DNA of 64,000 nt, from NCBI RefSeq assembly GCF_000377205.1, contig NZ_KB897905.1, forward strand, positions 554,586-618,585, written 5' to 3'. Shown piece after piece: positions 46,571 through 54,572 of this stretch. Each line of letters begins with the position of its first letter. Position 1 is the first letter of the stretch. The position numbers and the translations under genes were made by a program. Under the pieces are notes generated by a model. That model saw nothing but the letters and a program-made list of their open reading frames with translations, did not search any database and had not been told where the DNA came from. Origin of the DNA: Thioalkalivibrio sp. ALJ3. Its GTDB lineage: Bacteria; Pseudomonadota; Gammaproteobacteria; Ectothiorhodospirales; Ectothiorhodospiraceae.

Positions 46571-47446
46571 TCAGTCGTCGCGCAGGTGCTGATTGACGAA
46601 CTGGGTAACGCGGATCATCGCGTCACGCGAGGCCAGGTCGTCGGCGAAGGTGCGGTTGTTGCCGTTACGAAAATCGAAGCCGCGGCCAACGCCCGGATAC
46701 TCGATCCAGGTCACATCACCACCGCGGCTTTCCAGCCCGTCGGCGGCCATCTTGGCGGTCCGGTGGCGCTGATACTGCTCGTCCTCGCCGATCAGGATCA
46801 TCATCGGGATCTCGAGCTGGTTCACCTCGTTGGCATAGCGATACACCTGATGGGGTTCGCCGAGGTTCGGGTCCTGCAGATGCGGGTAATAGCCAGCCCA
46901 GCAGGCGACATCTTCGACCTGCCGCTCGTAGGTCACCGCCACCTTCAGCGTCTTGTAGCCCCCGCGCGTGATGGACACCAGACAGGCACGGTCACCCACG
47001 ATGTCGTCGCGCTCGAGCAGGACATCCAGCCCCTTGTTGAGGTCGCCTTCCAGTTCGTAGTCGTGATCCAGCGGATGGCTCTCCATGAAACGGCCGGTGT
47101 ACATGTCGGGCGCCATCACCACGAATCCCCGCGCCGCCAGACGCTTCACATGAAGCTCGGCCAGATCATCCAGGCCTCGCCGACCATGGGCCCAGAGGAT
47201 GGCGGGGTAAGCCTCGCCATCGGCGGGGCGCGCCACCATTGCCGGGATGTCCACGCCGTCGCGCTCGTATTCGAACCGCTCGATCTCGACTTCGTGATTC
47301 TCGAGATCGGAATACAGGACACCATCCTCCCACCAGTCGTCATCCCACCACCAGTTGTCGGAACCGGTGGCTTCGTCCGCCGCGAGCGGCGAGACGATAA
47401 GACTGGCGGTGGCCACCAGACAGAGCGCACGAAGAGCAGAAAGCAT
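46571..47446 (-). CDS. Exported dienelactone-hydrolase-like protein, copy B
   Basis: 291 aa, nearly identical to copy A over its C-terminal half. The nucleophile position is Thr (SITRGG, T160; codon ACG against TCG in copy A), and the His position is again Arg (R255). Signal peptide, WWWDDDWWED acidic-aromatic cluster and the two hydrolase strands are kept. If the Ser-to-Thr change is real, this copy is probably weak or inactive as a hydrolase and may bind rather than cut. It lies 63 bp upstream of copy A in the same direction. Confidence 0.82.
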   Translation of the reverse strand: MLSALRALCLVATASLIVSPLAADEATGSDNWWWDDDWWEDGVLYSDLENHEVEIERFEYERDGVDIPAMVARPADGEAYPAILWAHGRRGLDDLAELHVKRLAARGFVVMAPDMYTGRFMESHPLDHDYELEGDLNKGLDVLLERDDIVGDRACLVSITRGGYKTLKVAVTYERQVEDVACWAGYYPHLQDPNLGEPHQVYRYANEVNQLEIPMMILIGEDEQYQRHRTAKMAADGLESRGGDVTWIEYPGVGRGFDFRNGNNRTFADDLASRDAMIRVTQFVNQHLRDD

Positions 47447-47551
47447 AAATCCCGAACCCCTTTTTCTTTGAGGCCGCGAGGGCTACCCGGCCGGAGCCCC
47501 GCAGCGATGAGCTACGTCTCAGAGCTTAGAGCAAAGCGCGATGTCCTGCCT

Positions 47552-48016
47552 TTACTCCCCGCCCGGAAAACCAATCTGGCGCCAGGCCTCGTAGACCACC
47601 ACAGCCACCGCGTTGGAGAGATTCAGGCTGCGGCTGTCGGGCTGCATGGGCAGGCGCAAGCGATGCTCGGGAGGCAGCGCTTCGAACACCGATTCGGGAA
47701 GACCGCGGGTCTCCGGGCCGAACAGCAGGGCATCGCCGGACCGGAACCCGGCCTGGTCGTAACGGGCCTGCCCGCGCGTGGTCAGGGCGAACACGCGTTG
47801 CGGCCGGGTCGATTCCCGCCACTGTTCGAGGCTGTCATACTCTTGCACCCGGGCCAGCTCGTGATAGTCGAGCCCGGCGCGGCGCGCGCGGGCGCTGTCC
47901 AGCTCGAAACCGAGCGGGTGGATCAGGTGCAACGCCGCCCCGGTGTTGGCCGCCAGACGAATAATATTGCCCGTGTTCGGCGGGATTTCCGGTTCATAAA
48001 GGACGATGTGAAGCAT
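47552..48016 (-). CDS. trmL: tRNA (cytidine(34)-2'-O)-methyltransferase TrmL
   Basis: 154 aa from the ATG whose complement is 48014-48016, matching the family start [26 protein letters not shown] knot motifs are [11 protein letters not shown] and [22 protein letters not shown]. It methylates the wobble ribose of leucine tRNAs. The start codon overlaps the divergent start of the gene at 48015 (shared CATG), so its leader and RBS lie inside that gene. Confidence 0.94.
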   Translation of the reverse strand: MLHIVLYEPEIPPNTGNIIRLAANTGAALHLIHPLGFELDSARARRAGLDYHELARVQEYDSLEQWRESTRPQRVFALTTRGQARYDQAGFRSGDALLFGPETRGLPESVFEALPPEHRLRLPMQPDSRSLNLSNAVAVVVYEAWRQIGFPGGE

Positions 48017-49007
48017 GAGTGATTCGCGCACCGATCCGCGGCTGGCCGTTGATTTCTGCGGGCTGCATTTGAACACGCCCCTGGTGCTGCTGTCCGGCTG
48101 TGTCGGCTTTGGCGAGGAATACACCCGGGTCGCCGGGTTCTCCAACCGCGACGCAGGTGCGATCTGTCTGAAGGGCACGACCGGCCAGGCACGCCTGGGC
48201 AACCCGCCGCACCGCGTCTACGAGACCCCGGATGGCATGCTGAACGCGATCGGGCTGCAGAATCCGGGCGTGGACAGGGTGGTGGACGAGATCCTGCCCG
48301 TGCTCGATTTTGAGGAGACGCGCTTTTTCGCCAACGTCTCCGGCTCGACCATCGAGGAGTACATCGAGGTCACCCGGCGTTTCGACGACTCGCCGATCGA
48401 TGCCATCGAGATCAACATCTCCTGCCCCAACGTGAAAGAGGGCGGCGTGGCCTTCGGCAACGACCCGGAGATGTCCGCACGCGTGGTCGAGGCCTGCCGT
48501 TCGGTGACCTCCAAGCCACTGATCACCAAGCTCTCGCCCAACCAGACCGACATTGCCGAGAACGCGCGCCGCTGTATCGACGCCGGGACCGACGGCTTTG
48601 CAGTGATCAACACCCTGATGGGCATGGCGGTCGACGTCGAGAACCGCCGCGCGGTGATCGGCAACAACCAGGGCGGACTGTCCGGCCCGGCGATCAAGCC
48701 GATCGCGCTATTGAAGGTACAGCAGGTCTATCAGGTGGCCGCGCCGCACCACATCCCGATCATCGGCCAGGGCGGCGTGCTGACCGCGCGCGACGCGCTG
48801 GAATTCCTGATCGCTGGCGCCAGTACCGTGGGTGTCGGGACGGGGCTGTTCTACGACCCGCTGTGCCTGCCGAAGATCCTCGACGGCATCCGTGACTACA
48901 TGGATCGCCACGGGATCGAGCAGGTCAACGAACTGACCGGAACCCTGCAGCTCAACAGCGGGATCTCCGCCTGCGCGGCACCGGCCCCGGAAGACCCCAC
49001 GACCTGA
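48015..49007 (+). CDS. Class 1B-like dihydroorotate dehydrogenase catalytic subunit
   Basis: 330 aa, a FMN TIM-barrel of the PyrD/PreA group. Visible motifs are [23 protein letters not shown] (active-site Cys loop), [25 protein letters not shown] and [23 protein letters not shown]. It resembles the class 1B (NAD-linked, PyrD/PyrK) form, but no pyrK is adjacent; the true substrate could be dihydroorotate or another dihydropyrimidine. The ATG overlaps the start codon of trmL on the other strand. A hairpin follows the stop. Confidence 0.85.
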   Translation: MSDSRTDPRLAVDFCGLHLNTPLVLLSGCVGFGEEYTRVAGFSNRDAGAICLKGTTGQARLGNPPHRVYETPDGMLNAIGLQNPGVDRVVDEILPVLDFEETRFFANVSGSTIEEYIEVTRRFDDSPIDAIEINISCPNVKEGGVAFGNDPEMSARVVEACRSVTSKPLITKLSPNQTDIAENARRCIDAGTDGFAVINTLMGMAVDVENRRAVIGNNQGGLSGPAIKPIALLKVQQVYQVAAPHHIPIIGQGGVLTARDALEFLIAGASTVGVGTGLFYDPLCLPKILDGIRDYMDRHGIEQVNELTGTLQLNSGISACAAPAPEDPTT

Positions 49008-49015
49008 CCCGGCTC

Positions 49016-49041
49016 AAGGAAACACTGATCCATGTTTCCTT
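49016..49041. terminator. Hairpin between dihydroorotate dehydrogenase and ntrC, made of the dispersed motif
   Basis: AAGGAAACA (49016-49024) pairs with TGTTTCCTT (49033-49041) over an 8-base loop. It is a copy of the TAGGGAAAC motif and its minus-strand half contains the ntrC stop codon (TAA 49042-49040). It can act on both strands. Confidence 0.6.
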
Positions 49042-50476
49042 AGTCGTCGTCGATGCCCAGTTCCTGAATCTTGCGGGTCAGGGTGTTGCGGCCCCAGCCC
49101 AGCAGGGCGGCGGCCTGCTGGCGGTGGCCGCCCGTCACATTGAGCGCCTCGCGGATCACCGTGCGTTCCAGTTGCGGCAGCACCCGCCCGAGCAGGTCGC
49201 GCTCGCCTTGCTGCCAGTGCGTCCGTGCCACCTGAGCCAGGTCGCTGGTCCAGTCGCGGGGCGAGGGATGGTGCGTATCGGCCAACTCGCCGCGCACCTC
49301 CGCGGGCGGGCTCTCGTGATGCAGCTCGGCCGGCAGGTCGTCCAGATGCACCTCCCGACCCGAGGCCATGACCGTAAGCCAGCGGCAGGTGTTTTCCAGC
49401 TGGCGAACGTTCCCCGGCCAGGGCAGACGTTGCAGCTCGCGCACCACCTCCGGACGCATGGTTTTCGCCTCGACCCCCAGCTCGCGCGCCACCTCGGCCA
49501 TGAAATGCTGCACCAGCAGCGCGATGTCCTCGGGGCGCTCGCGCAACGAGGGCACATGGATGCGGATCACGTTCAGGCGATGGAATAGGTCTTCGCGGAA
49601 CAGGCCGGCGCGAACGCGCTCCTCGAGGTCCTGATGGGTCGCGGCGATGATGCGCACGTCCACGCGGATCGGGGTGTGCCCACCGACGCGATAGAAGGTG
49701 CCGTCCGCCAGCACCCGCAACAGACGCGTCTGCAGATCGAACGGCATGTCGCCGATCTCATCGAGGAACAGCGTGCCGCCATCAGCCTGCTCGAAGCGGC
49801 CCTTGCGGCTCTGACTGGCACCGGTAAAGGCGCCACGCTCATGGCCAAACAACTCGCTTTCCAGCAGATCTTTCGGGATCGCGGCGGTGTTCAATGCGAT
49901 CAATGGCTGGTCGGCGCGCGGGCTGTGCTGGTGCAGGGCTCGCGCAACCAGTTCCTTGCCGGTACCGGATTCGCCATTAATCAAGACGGTGATGTTGCTG
50001 CGCGACAGACGCCCGATCGCGCGGAACATCTCCTGCATCGCCGGCGCCTCGCCGATGATGGGTGTGTCCTCGATCCGGGCACCTCCCTCGGCGTTTTGCT
50101 GTGCGGTCGCCCGCGCCTCCAGCGCCCGCTGAACCAGGGCCACGGCATCGTCGATGTCGAAGGGCTTGGGCAGGTACTCGAAGGCCCCCGTCTGGTAGGC
50201 CCCGACCGCGCTCTCGAGATCCGAAAAGGCCGTCATGATGATCACCGGCGGCGGATCCGGACGGGTCTGCATGCGCGCCAGAAAATCGAGGCCGTTAAGT
50301 CCCGGCATACGGATGTCGGCCACCACGGTATCCGGGGCCTCGTCCGTCTCGAGAGCGGCCCAGGCCGCGTCGGCCGTTTCGAACCCGCGCACCTGTATAC
50401 CGGCACGCTGCAGGGCACGATCCAGCACCCACCGGATCGAGTCGTCGTCGTCAATGATCCAGACGATGGGGTCCAT
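49040..50476 (-). CDS. ntrC: Nitrogen regulation response regulator NtrC
   Basis: 478 aa from the ATG at 50476, which overlaps the ntrB stop (ATGA). The receiver domain carries D54 in VVADIRMPG and [12 protein letters not shown] at the start. The AAA+ sigma-54 activator domain has GESGTGKE (Walker A), GAFTGA and the LFLDEIGDM (Walker B). The Fis-type HTH at the end reads [26 protein letters not shown]. It activates sigma-54 genes under nitrogen limitation. Its stop codon is part of the repeat at 49016. Confidence 0.97.
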   Translation of the reverse strand: MDPIVWIIDDDDSIRWVLDRALQRAGIQVRGFETADAAWAALETDEAPDTVVADIRMPGLNGLDFLARMQTRPDPPPVIIMTAFSDLESAVGAYQTGAFEYLPKPFDIDDAVALVQRALEARATAQQNAEGGARIEDTPIIGEAPAMQEMFRAIGRLSRSNITVLINGESGTGKELVARALHQHSPRADQPLIALNTAAIPKDLLESELFGHERGAFTGASQSRKGRFEQADGGTLFLDEIGDMPFDLQTRLLRVLADGTFYRVGGHTPIRVDVRIIAATHQDLEERVRAGLFREDLFHRLNVIRIHVPSLRERPEDIALLVQHFMAEVARELGVEAKTMRPEVVRELQRLPWPGNVRQLENTCRWLTVMASGREVHLDDLPAELHHESPPAEVRGELADTHHPSPRDWTSDLAQVARTHWQQGERDLLGRVLPQLERTVIREALNVTGGHRQQAAALLGWGRNTLTRKIQELGIDDD

Positions 50477-51573
50477 CAGGCAGCGGCCTCCTGGGTCTTT
50501 TCGGATTCGATGGGCAGCAGGATGTCGAACGAAGTGCCGCCCGGTCGGGAGTGACATTCAATGAGTCCGTTGTGCAACTGGATCAGGCTCTGCGCGATGG
50601 GCAGACCGAGCCCGGTGCCGGCGGCGCGCCCGGTCACCATCGGGAAGAAGATGCGCTCGCGGATCTCCTCCGGGATGCCGGGGCCGTTGTCCCGCACACT
50701 CAGGCGCGCCACCAGTCGGTGGCGGTGGCCGGAAATGGTGTACTGGCGCAATACGCGCGAGACCAGAGTGATCTCGCCACCCTCGTTCAGCGCCTGCACC
50801 GCGTTTTGCACCAGATTCAGGATGGCCTGCACCAGCATGTCGCGATCGGCGCGCACATCGGGGATGCTCGGGTCGTAGTCGCCGCGGATCTTCAGGCCCA
50901 ACGGCAACTGCACGCTGACGAGGCCGCGCACATGCTCGAGTACTTCGTGCAGATTGACGGCCTCGAAACGGGGCAGGTTGTGAGGCCCGAGCATGCGATC
51001 GACCAGACCACGCAGCCGGTCCGCTTCGCGGATGATGATGCCGGTGTATTCCTTCAACCCGTCATCGTCCACCTCGCTGGCCAACAACTGTGCCGCGCCA
51101 CGCAAACCACCCAGCGGGTTCTTGATTTCGTGCGCCAGCCCCCGGGTTACCGCACGCGTGATCGCCTGCTGCTTCTGTAGCTGCTCTTCCCGGCTGATGC
51201 GCTCATGGCGATCAATGGCATTCAACTCGAACAGAAGCTGTGGTCCCGAGCCGTCGTCGCCACGCAGCGGCGTGATGGTGATGTCCGCCAGAAAGGGCTC
51301 GGCGCGCAAGGGCTCCATCTGTCGTGCCCTCAGGGTGATCGGCTGATCGAGCGAAAGCACCGACCGCAGCCGGCTGGACAGGCTGCGGTCGAGCCGGAGC
51401 CACTGTCCCAGCCCGTGGCCGACAATGCGCTCGCGGCTGAGGCCCAGCAGGACCTCGGCCGCACTGTTCAGACTCACCAGGCGCAACTCGTCATCCGTCA
51501 CCAGCACGGCGGTGGACAGGTCGTCCCACCAGGGCCAGGGAGCTGGAGCGGACTTGGCAACGGGATTGTTCAT
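50476..51573 (-). CDS. ntrB: Nitrogen regulation sensor kinase NtrB
   Basis: 365 aa from the ATG at 51573; the codon before it is TTG, an alternative start. An N-terminal PAS domain (LVTDDELRLVSLNSAAEVLLGLSRERIVGHG) is followed by the phospho-acceptor H-box TRGLAHEIKNPLGGLRGAAQLL and the ATP lid DNGPGIPEEIRERIF with GLGLPIAQ. It is soluble, as NtrB is. Phosphorylates NtrC; controlled by PII. A 37-bp palindrome lies 111 bp upstream. Confidence 0.96.
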   Translation of the reverse strand: MNNPVAKSAPAPWPWWDDLSTAVLVTDDELRLVSLNSAAEVLLGLSRERIVGHGLGQWLRLDRSLSSRLRSVLSLDQPITLRARQMEPLRAEPFLADITITPLRGDDGSGPQLLFELNAIDRHERISREEQLQKQQAITRAVTRGLAHEIKNPLGGLRGAAQLLASEVDDDGLKEYTGIIIREADRLRGLVDRMLGPHNLPRFEAVNLHEVLEHVRGLVSVQLPLGLKIRGDYDPSIPDVRADRDMLVQAILNLVQNAVQALNEGGEITLVSRVLRQYTISGHRHRLVARLSVRDNGPGIPEEIRERIFFPMVTGRAAGTGLGLPIAQSLIQLHNGLIECHSRPGGTSFDILLPIESEKTQEAAA

Positions 51574-51683
51574 CAACGGACCTCAAGCAGGAATCGCGCC
51601 AAGCGGGGGTACCTCGCGGGTTGGATTGCCTGCGGGCGGGAAAGCGGTTATAGCGGATTCCATTAGGGCACCCAGCGAGGCCT

Positions 51684-51720
51684 GCCCCATTATAGTGCTT
51701 TATATGCACTATAATGGGGC
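51684..51720. promoter_or_regulatory. 37-bp palindrome upstream of ntrBC, NtrC-site-like
   Basis: GCCCCATTATAGTGC (51684-51698) and GCACTATAATGGGGC (51706-51720) are perfect 15-bp inverted arms around TTTATAT. Each arm is close to the known enterobacterial NtrC site GCACTATATTGGTGC upstream of glnA. It lies between the stop of the DUF4124 gene and ntrB. There is no T run, so operator fits better than terminator. Confidence 0.6.
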
Positions 51721-51750
51721 GTTCGCTGCACGCCAATGGTGCGATCGGTG

Positions 51751-52407
51751 TCAGTTCGGCGGAGTCTGCGGGGCTTGCGGCTGCGGAGCCCGCGGGGCCT
51801 GCGGGGCACGAGGGGCCTGTGGCGCCCCGCCTTGGGGAAACTGCTGCGGACGCTGTTGCTGCTGCTGTTCGCGCGGAATGGCCATACGCAGCACGTTGAA
51901 CTGAATGGGTTCGCTGCTGGCAAGCTCCTGCCCGGCGTCGTCCTCCACCCGGGCCTGCAGGCTGTACTCGCCGCGATCGAGACCCTCGAACGTGATATTG
52001 GAGCCACGGCTATCCCCAGCCTCTTCGCCGTTCAACAACCAGACCACACGGTGGCCGGCGTCGGCGTCCAGTGCCGGGTTCAGCTCGATCTCGGCAGTAA
52101 CATTGCCATCGTTGGCTCGCACGCCGGAACCATCCTCCGGCTGCGTGATGGCGATGCGCTCGTAGCCTGGCGGCGCGTCCTCCTCCTGCTGCTGAGGTCG
52201 AACCGGGCGCTGCAGGATCTCGCGGGCGCCCTCCAGTGGCACACCGCGCATGGGTTCGCGCACATCGACCGACTCGCTGGCGCGGCCCTCGGGAGGACGG
52301 TCGCCAAAGTGCACATTGCCCTGGTCATCGGTCCAGCGGTAGATCTCGGCCTGGGTCAGCGCCGGGAGGCACAACGCGATTAGAAACAGCACCCAGACCT
52401 TGTTCAT
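51751..52407 (-). CDS. Exported DUF4124-domain protein
   Basis: 218 aa with a signal peptide (VWVLFLIALCLPALTQA). The DUF4124 signature EIYRWTDDQGNVHFGDRPPEG follows immediately. The centre resembles an Ig/fibronectin-like domain (HRVVWLLNGEEAGDSRG, EYSLQARVEDDAGQEL). The tail, from about 185, is a Pro/Gln/Ala/Arg low-complexity run with repeated APRAPQ units. Envelope location is likely; function unknown. DUF4124 genes are often near glnA/ntrBC in gammaproteobacteria, as here. Confidence 0.85.
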   Translation of the reverse strand: MNKVWVLFLIALCLPALTQAEIYRWTDDQGNVHFGDRPPEGRASESVDVREPMRGVPLEGAREILQRPVRPQQQEEDAPPGYERIAITQPEDGSGVRANDGNVTAEIELNPALDADAGHRVVWLLNGEEAGDSRGSNITFEGLDRGEYSLQARVEDDAGQELASSEPIQFNVLRMAIPREQQQQQRPQQFPQGGAPQAPRAPQAPRAPQPQAPQTPPN

Positions 52408-52447
52408 CGCCGATCTCCTTGGGCCGGTATCCTTGATCAGCCCCCTC

Positions 52448-52497
52448 TAGGGAGCACCGATCTGTCAGCCTGGGAAACACTGATCAGTGTTTCCCTA
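52448..52497. repeat. Two adjacent copies of the dispersed motif, one a perfect 24-bp palindrome
   Basis: Copy 1, TAGGGAGCACCGATCTGT, is at 52448-52465. Copy 2 is a perfect 24-bp palindrome at 52472-52495, whose arms are GGGAAACACTGA and TCAGTGTTTCCC. On the minus strand copy 2 starts with the TAG stop codon of the gene at 52495. The palindrome may also end that transcript. Confidence 0.65.
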
Positions 52498-53337
52498 GGC
52501 GGCGCGCACCCACAATCCCTGCACGCGGGCCGCGTGCCCCTGCAGCGCAACGAGCCGTTGCCGCTCGGACTCGCCCGCCGCACCCGATTCGCGCCGGGCG
52601 ATCCAGTCCTCCAGCGCCGCCAGGCGCAGCAACGTCGGTGCCGCGCCGCGCTCGATCGCGGCCAGCGGGCGCCTGGCATGGTAGCCCGCCAGCAACGCAC
52701 GGTAGGCATCGCCACGGATCTCGCCCGCCTCGTCCACCGCGAGCGCCAGCGCGATGCGGGCGAGCTGCCAGAAAGCGGGCACCGGCGCCGGTGGCATCAC
52801 CAGATCCGCGGGCCCCGCCCCATCCGGATAGACCCGCACCGAGTGCCAATAGCTCCCGGCCAGCGGCAGATCCTCGAAACGATAGAGGCTCTGGTGGCGG
52901 AGTTCGGCATCCAGCGTCTCCCGCTCGTCGGCCGACAGCGTCTGGCCCAGCGAATCGGCGCGTTCACGCAGCAGCTGTTGCAGCACCCCGCGGCGGTAGC
53001 CCGTGGCGTCCGGCATCGCACTCGCCGGATGCCGCGCCTGCCAGTTGGCGGCCTGCTGTCCCAGGGCATCGAGGCTTCCGGGGCCCTCGGCGGACAGCGG
53101 CTCGCGTAACGCCTGGCCCCGATCCAGCAACAAGGTTCGCATCCCATCGGCATCGGCCATGGCCAGCGGGCTGATGCCTGCGTCGTCAAGCGCAGCCTCG
53201 ATACCGGAGGCGGCATCCGCCGACAAACGCAGACACTGAACGGGCTGCCCCGCCAGCAAGGCCTCGCCCTCGCGAAACTCGATGCTTACCCCGCAGGCCT
53301 CGGCACAGGCCTGGCAGTCGTTTTCGTTCATTACCAT
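52495..53337 (-). CDS. Unrecognised 280-residue protein with N-terminal cysteine pair
   Basis: 280 aa (or 278 from the second ATG). The N terminus has CQACAEACGVSIEF, then a mostly helical Ala/Leu/Arg-rich body. A middle segment LYRFEDLPLAGSYWHSVRVYPDG and PAPVPAFWQLARIALAL are the most distinctive. No signal peptide or membrane helix. It overlaps the stop of the DUF2782 gene upstream, and its own stop is inside the dispersed motif. I do not recognise the family. Confidence 0.65.
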   Translation of the reverse strand: MVMNENDCQACAEACGVSIEFREGEALLAGQPVQCLRLSADAASGIEAALDDAGISPLAMADADGMRTLLLDRGQALREPLSAEGPGSLDALGQQAANWQARHPASAMPDATGYRRGVLQQLLRERADSLGQTLSADERETLDAELRHQSLYRFEDLPLAGSYWHSVRVYPDGAGPADLVMPPAPVPAFWQLARIALALAVDEAGEIRGDAYRALLAGYHARRPLAAIERGAAPTLLRLAALEDWIARRESGAAGESERQRLVALQGHAARVQGLWVRAA

Positions 53338-53729
53338 TGGAAGATCACCCAGGACGGCGGTACGAAATCGGGTTCCAGCTCGCGCTGTCGGCGATCGAGC
53401 AGGCCGTCGCCGGTGCTGTCGATCAGGTAGTAGGAGGGACCGGCCGCGGGGATCACCTCAACCATCACAAGCTGCCCGCCCATGCGGTACTCGCGCCGGG
53501 TCTCCCCATCGCGTTCGATGATCACGATGTCGGCCTCTTCCAGGCCGCGCTGCTCGCGCGCGCGTTCGTCGAGCACGGGCGGCGCGGGGTCGGCCTCGGC
53601 CTCGTCCGGCATCTCGGGCGGCGGCGGGGCATCGTCCCACTCGCGCTCCTGCTGGGCAATGGCCAAAGCCGGCGCGAGAAAAAGACCGGCCAGGATGGCG
53701 GCGGAATAATGGGGGTGCTTGGCGGCCAT
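53331..53729 (-). CDS. Exported DUF2782-family protein
   Basis: 132 aa from the ATG at 53729, with GGAG eight bases upstream; a GTG two codons earlier overlaps the stop of the preceding gene and is also possible. Signal peptide ends near AIAQ. The DUF2782 pattern DIVIIERDGETRREYRMGGQLVMVEVIPAAGPSYYLID and the C-terminal PSWVIFQW are clear. DUF2782 genes are typically close to polA in gammaproteobacteria. Function unknown. It overlaps the next gene. Confidence 0.85.
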   Translation of the reverse strand: MAAKHPHYSAAILAGLFLAPALAIAQQEREWDDAPPPPEMPDEAEADPAPPVLDERAREQRGLEEADIVIIERDGETRREYRMGGQLVMVEVIPAAGPSYYLIDSTGDGLLDRRQRELEPDFVPPSWVIFQW

Positions 53730-53731
53730 GC

Positions 53732-54457
53732 TCACAGCTCCATCATGCGTTTCTTTTCTTCCGCGGAAGGCTCGAAGCTGCGCGCCTCGTAATGCTCGAA
53801 GATCACGTCCACGACGTCTTCCGGGGCATCCACCAACGAGTATAGCTTCAGGTCCTCGGCATCGATTGTGCCTTCGGACACAAGAGTGTCGTCGAACCAG
53901 TGCAGAAGCCCCTTCCAGAACTCGGAGCCGACCAGCACGATCGGGATGCGCCGGGTCTTGCCGGTCTGCACCAGCGTCAGGATCTCCGCCAGTTCGTCCA
54001 GCGTGCCAAAGCCGCCAGGGAGCACCACGTACGCAGAGGCGTACTTCACGAACATCACTTTGCGCGAGAAGAAGTGACGAAACCCGAGGCCGATGTCCTG
54101 ATAGGGGTTGGCGCTCTGCTCGTGAGGGAGCTGGATATTCAGGCCGATGCTTGGCGACCGGCCGGCGTAGGCACCCTTGTTGGCCGCCTCCATGATGCCC
54201 GGGCCGCCGCCGCTGACCACCGCGAAGCCGGCATCCGACAACTGGCGGGCAACCTCTTCGGCCAGCTGGTAATGCGGATGCCCCGGCGGAAAGCGCGCGG
54301 AGCCAAAGATGCTCACGGATGGTTTGATATGCGCCAGGCGCTCGAAACCCTCCACGAACTCCGCCATGATCTGGAAGATCTTCCAGCTCTCGCGGGTCAG
54401 GGCGGAATCGTCAATGGGGCGCAGGCCGGGGTGTTCGGCGCGTTCGCGGTCGTTCAT
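53732..54457 (-). CDS. LOG-family (TIGR00730) putative nucleotide phosphoribohydrolase
   Basis: 241 aa from the ATG at 54457 (GAGGAAC upstream); the frame stays open beyond but that part has no RBS and unlike composition. The LOG signature is FAVVSGGGPGIMEAANKGAY and YVVLPGGFGTLDELAEILTLVQTG (PGGxGTxxE). Such enzymes release free bases from nucleoside monophosphates; in plants this makes cytokinins. The bacterial role is unclear. It is first of a minus-strand run LOG - DUF2782 - 280-aa protein, divergent from polA. Confidence 0.88.
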   Translation of the reverse strand: MNDRERAEHPGLRPIDDSALTRESWKIFQIMAEFVEGFERLAHIKPSVSIFGSARFPPGHPHYQLAEEVARQLSDAGFAVVSGGGPGIMEAANKGAYAGRSPSIGLNIQLPHEQSANPYQDIGLGFRHFFSRKVMFVKYASAYVVLPGGFGTLDELAEILTLVQTGKTRRIPIVLVGSEFWKGLLHWFDDTLVSEGTIDAEDLKLYSLVDAPEDVVDVIFEHYEARSFEPSAEEKKRMMEL

Positions 54458-54572
54458 GCGGCGGGTTCCTCGTGTCGAAGGCCAAGCGTAACGGCCGCCC
54501 CGGGTCCGTACAAATGGTCGTGGCCTGAGACGGGGCTGTAGAATGGCGCGCACCTTCCGTACGGATGCCGCA

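Larger units (their letters stand above)
45632..47510 (-). repeat. Tandem duplication, period 939 bp, with a 350-bp identical tract
   Basis: The two hydrolase genes and their 5' flanks (CATAAA...CCGGCC segments near 46505 and 47444) repeat with a 939-bp offset. Positions 45669-46018 and 46608-46957 are identical base for base as far as I can read, while the 5' half of the genes differs at many synonymous sites. This contrast points to gene conversion over the 3' half. Confidence 0.85.

Noticed and set aside
45632-47446. Hydrolase pair as an assembly duplication
   Set aside because: The 5' halves and flanks differ at many positions, so two real copies exist; only the 350-bp identical tract would need long-read checking.
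51684-51720. Palindrome read as a terminator of the DUF4124 gene
   Set aside because: No T run on either side and AT pairs inside the stem; the similarity to NtrC sites is the better reading, though not proven.
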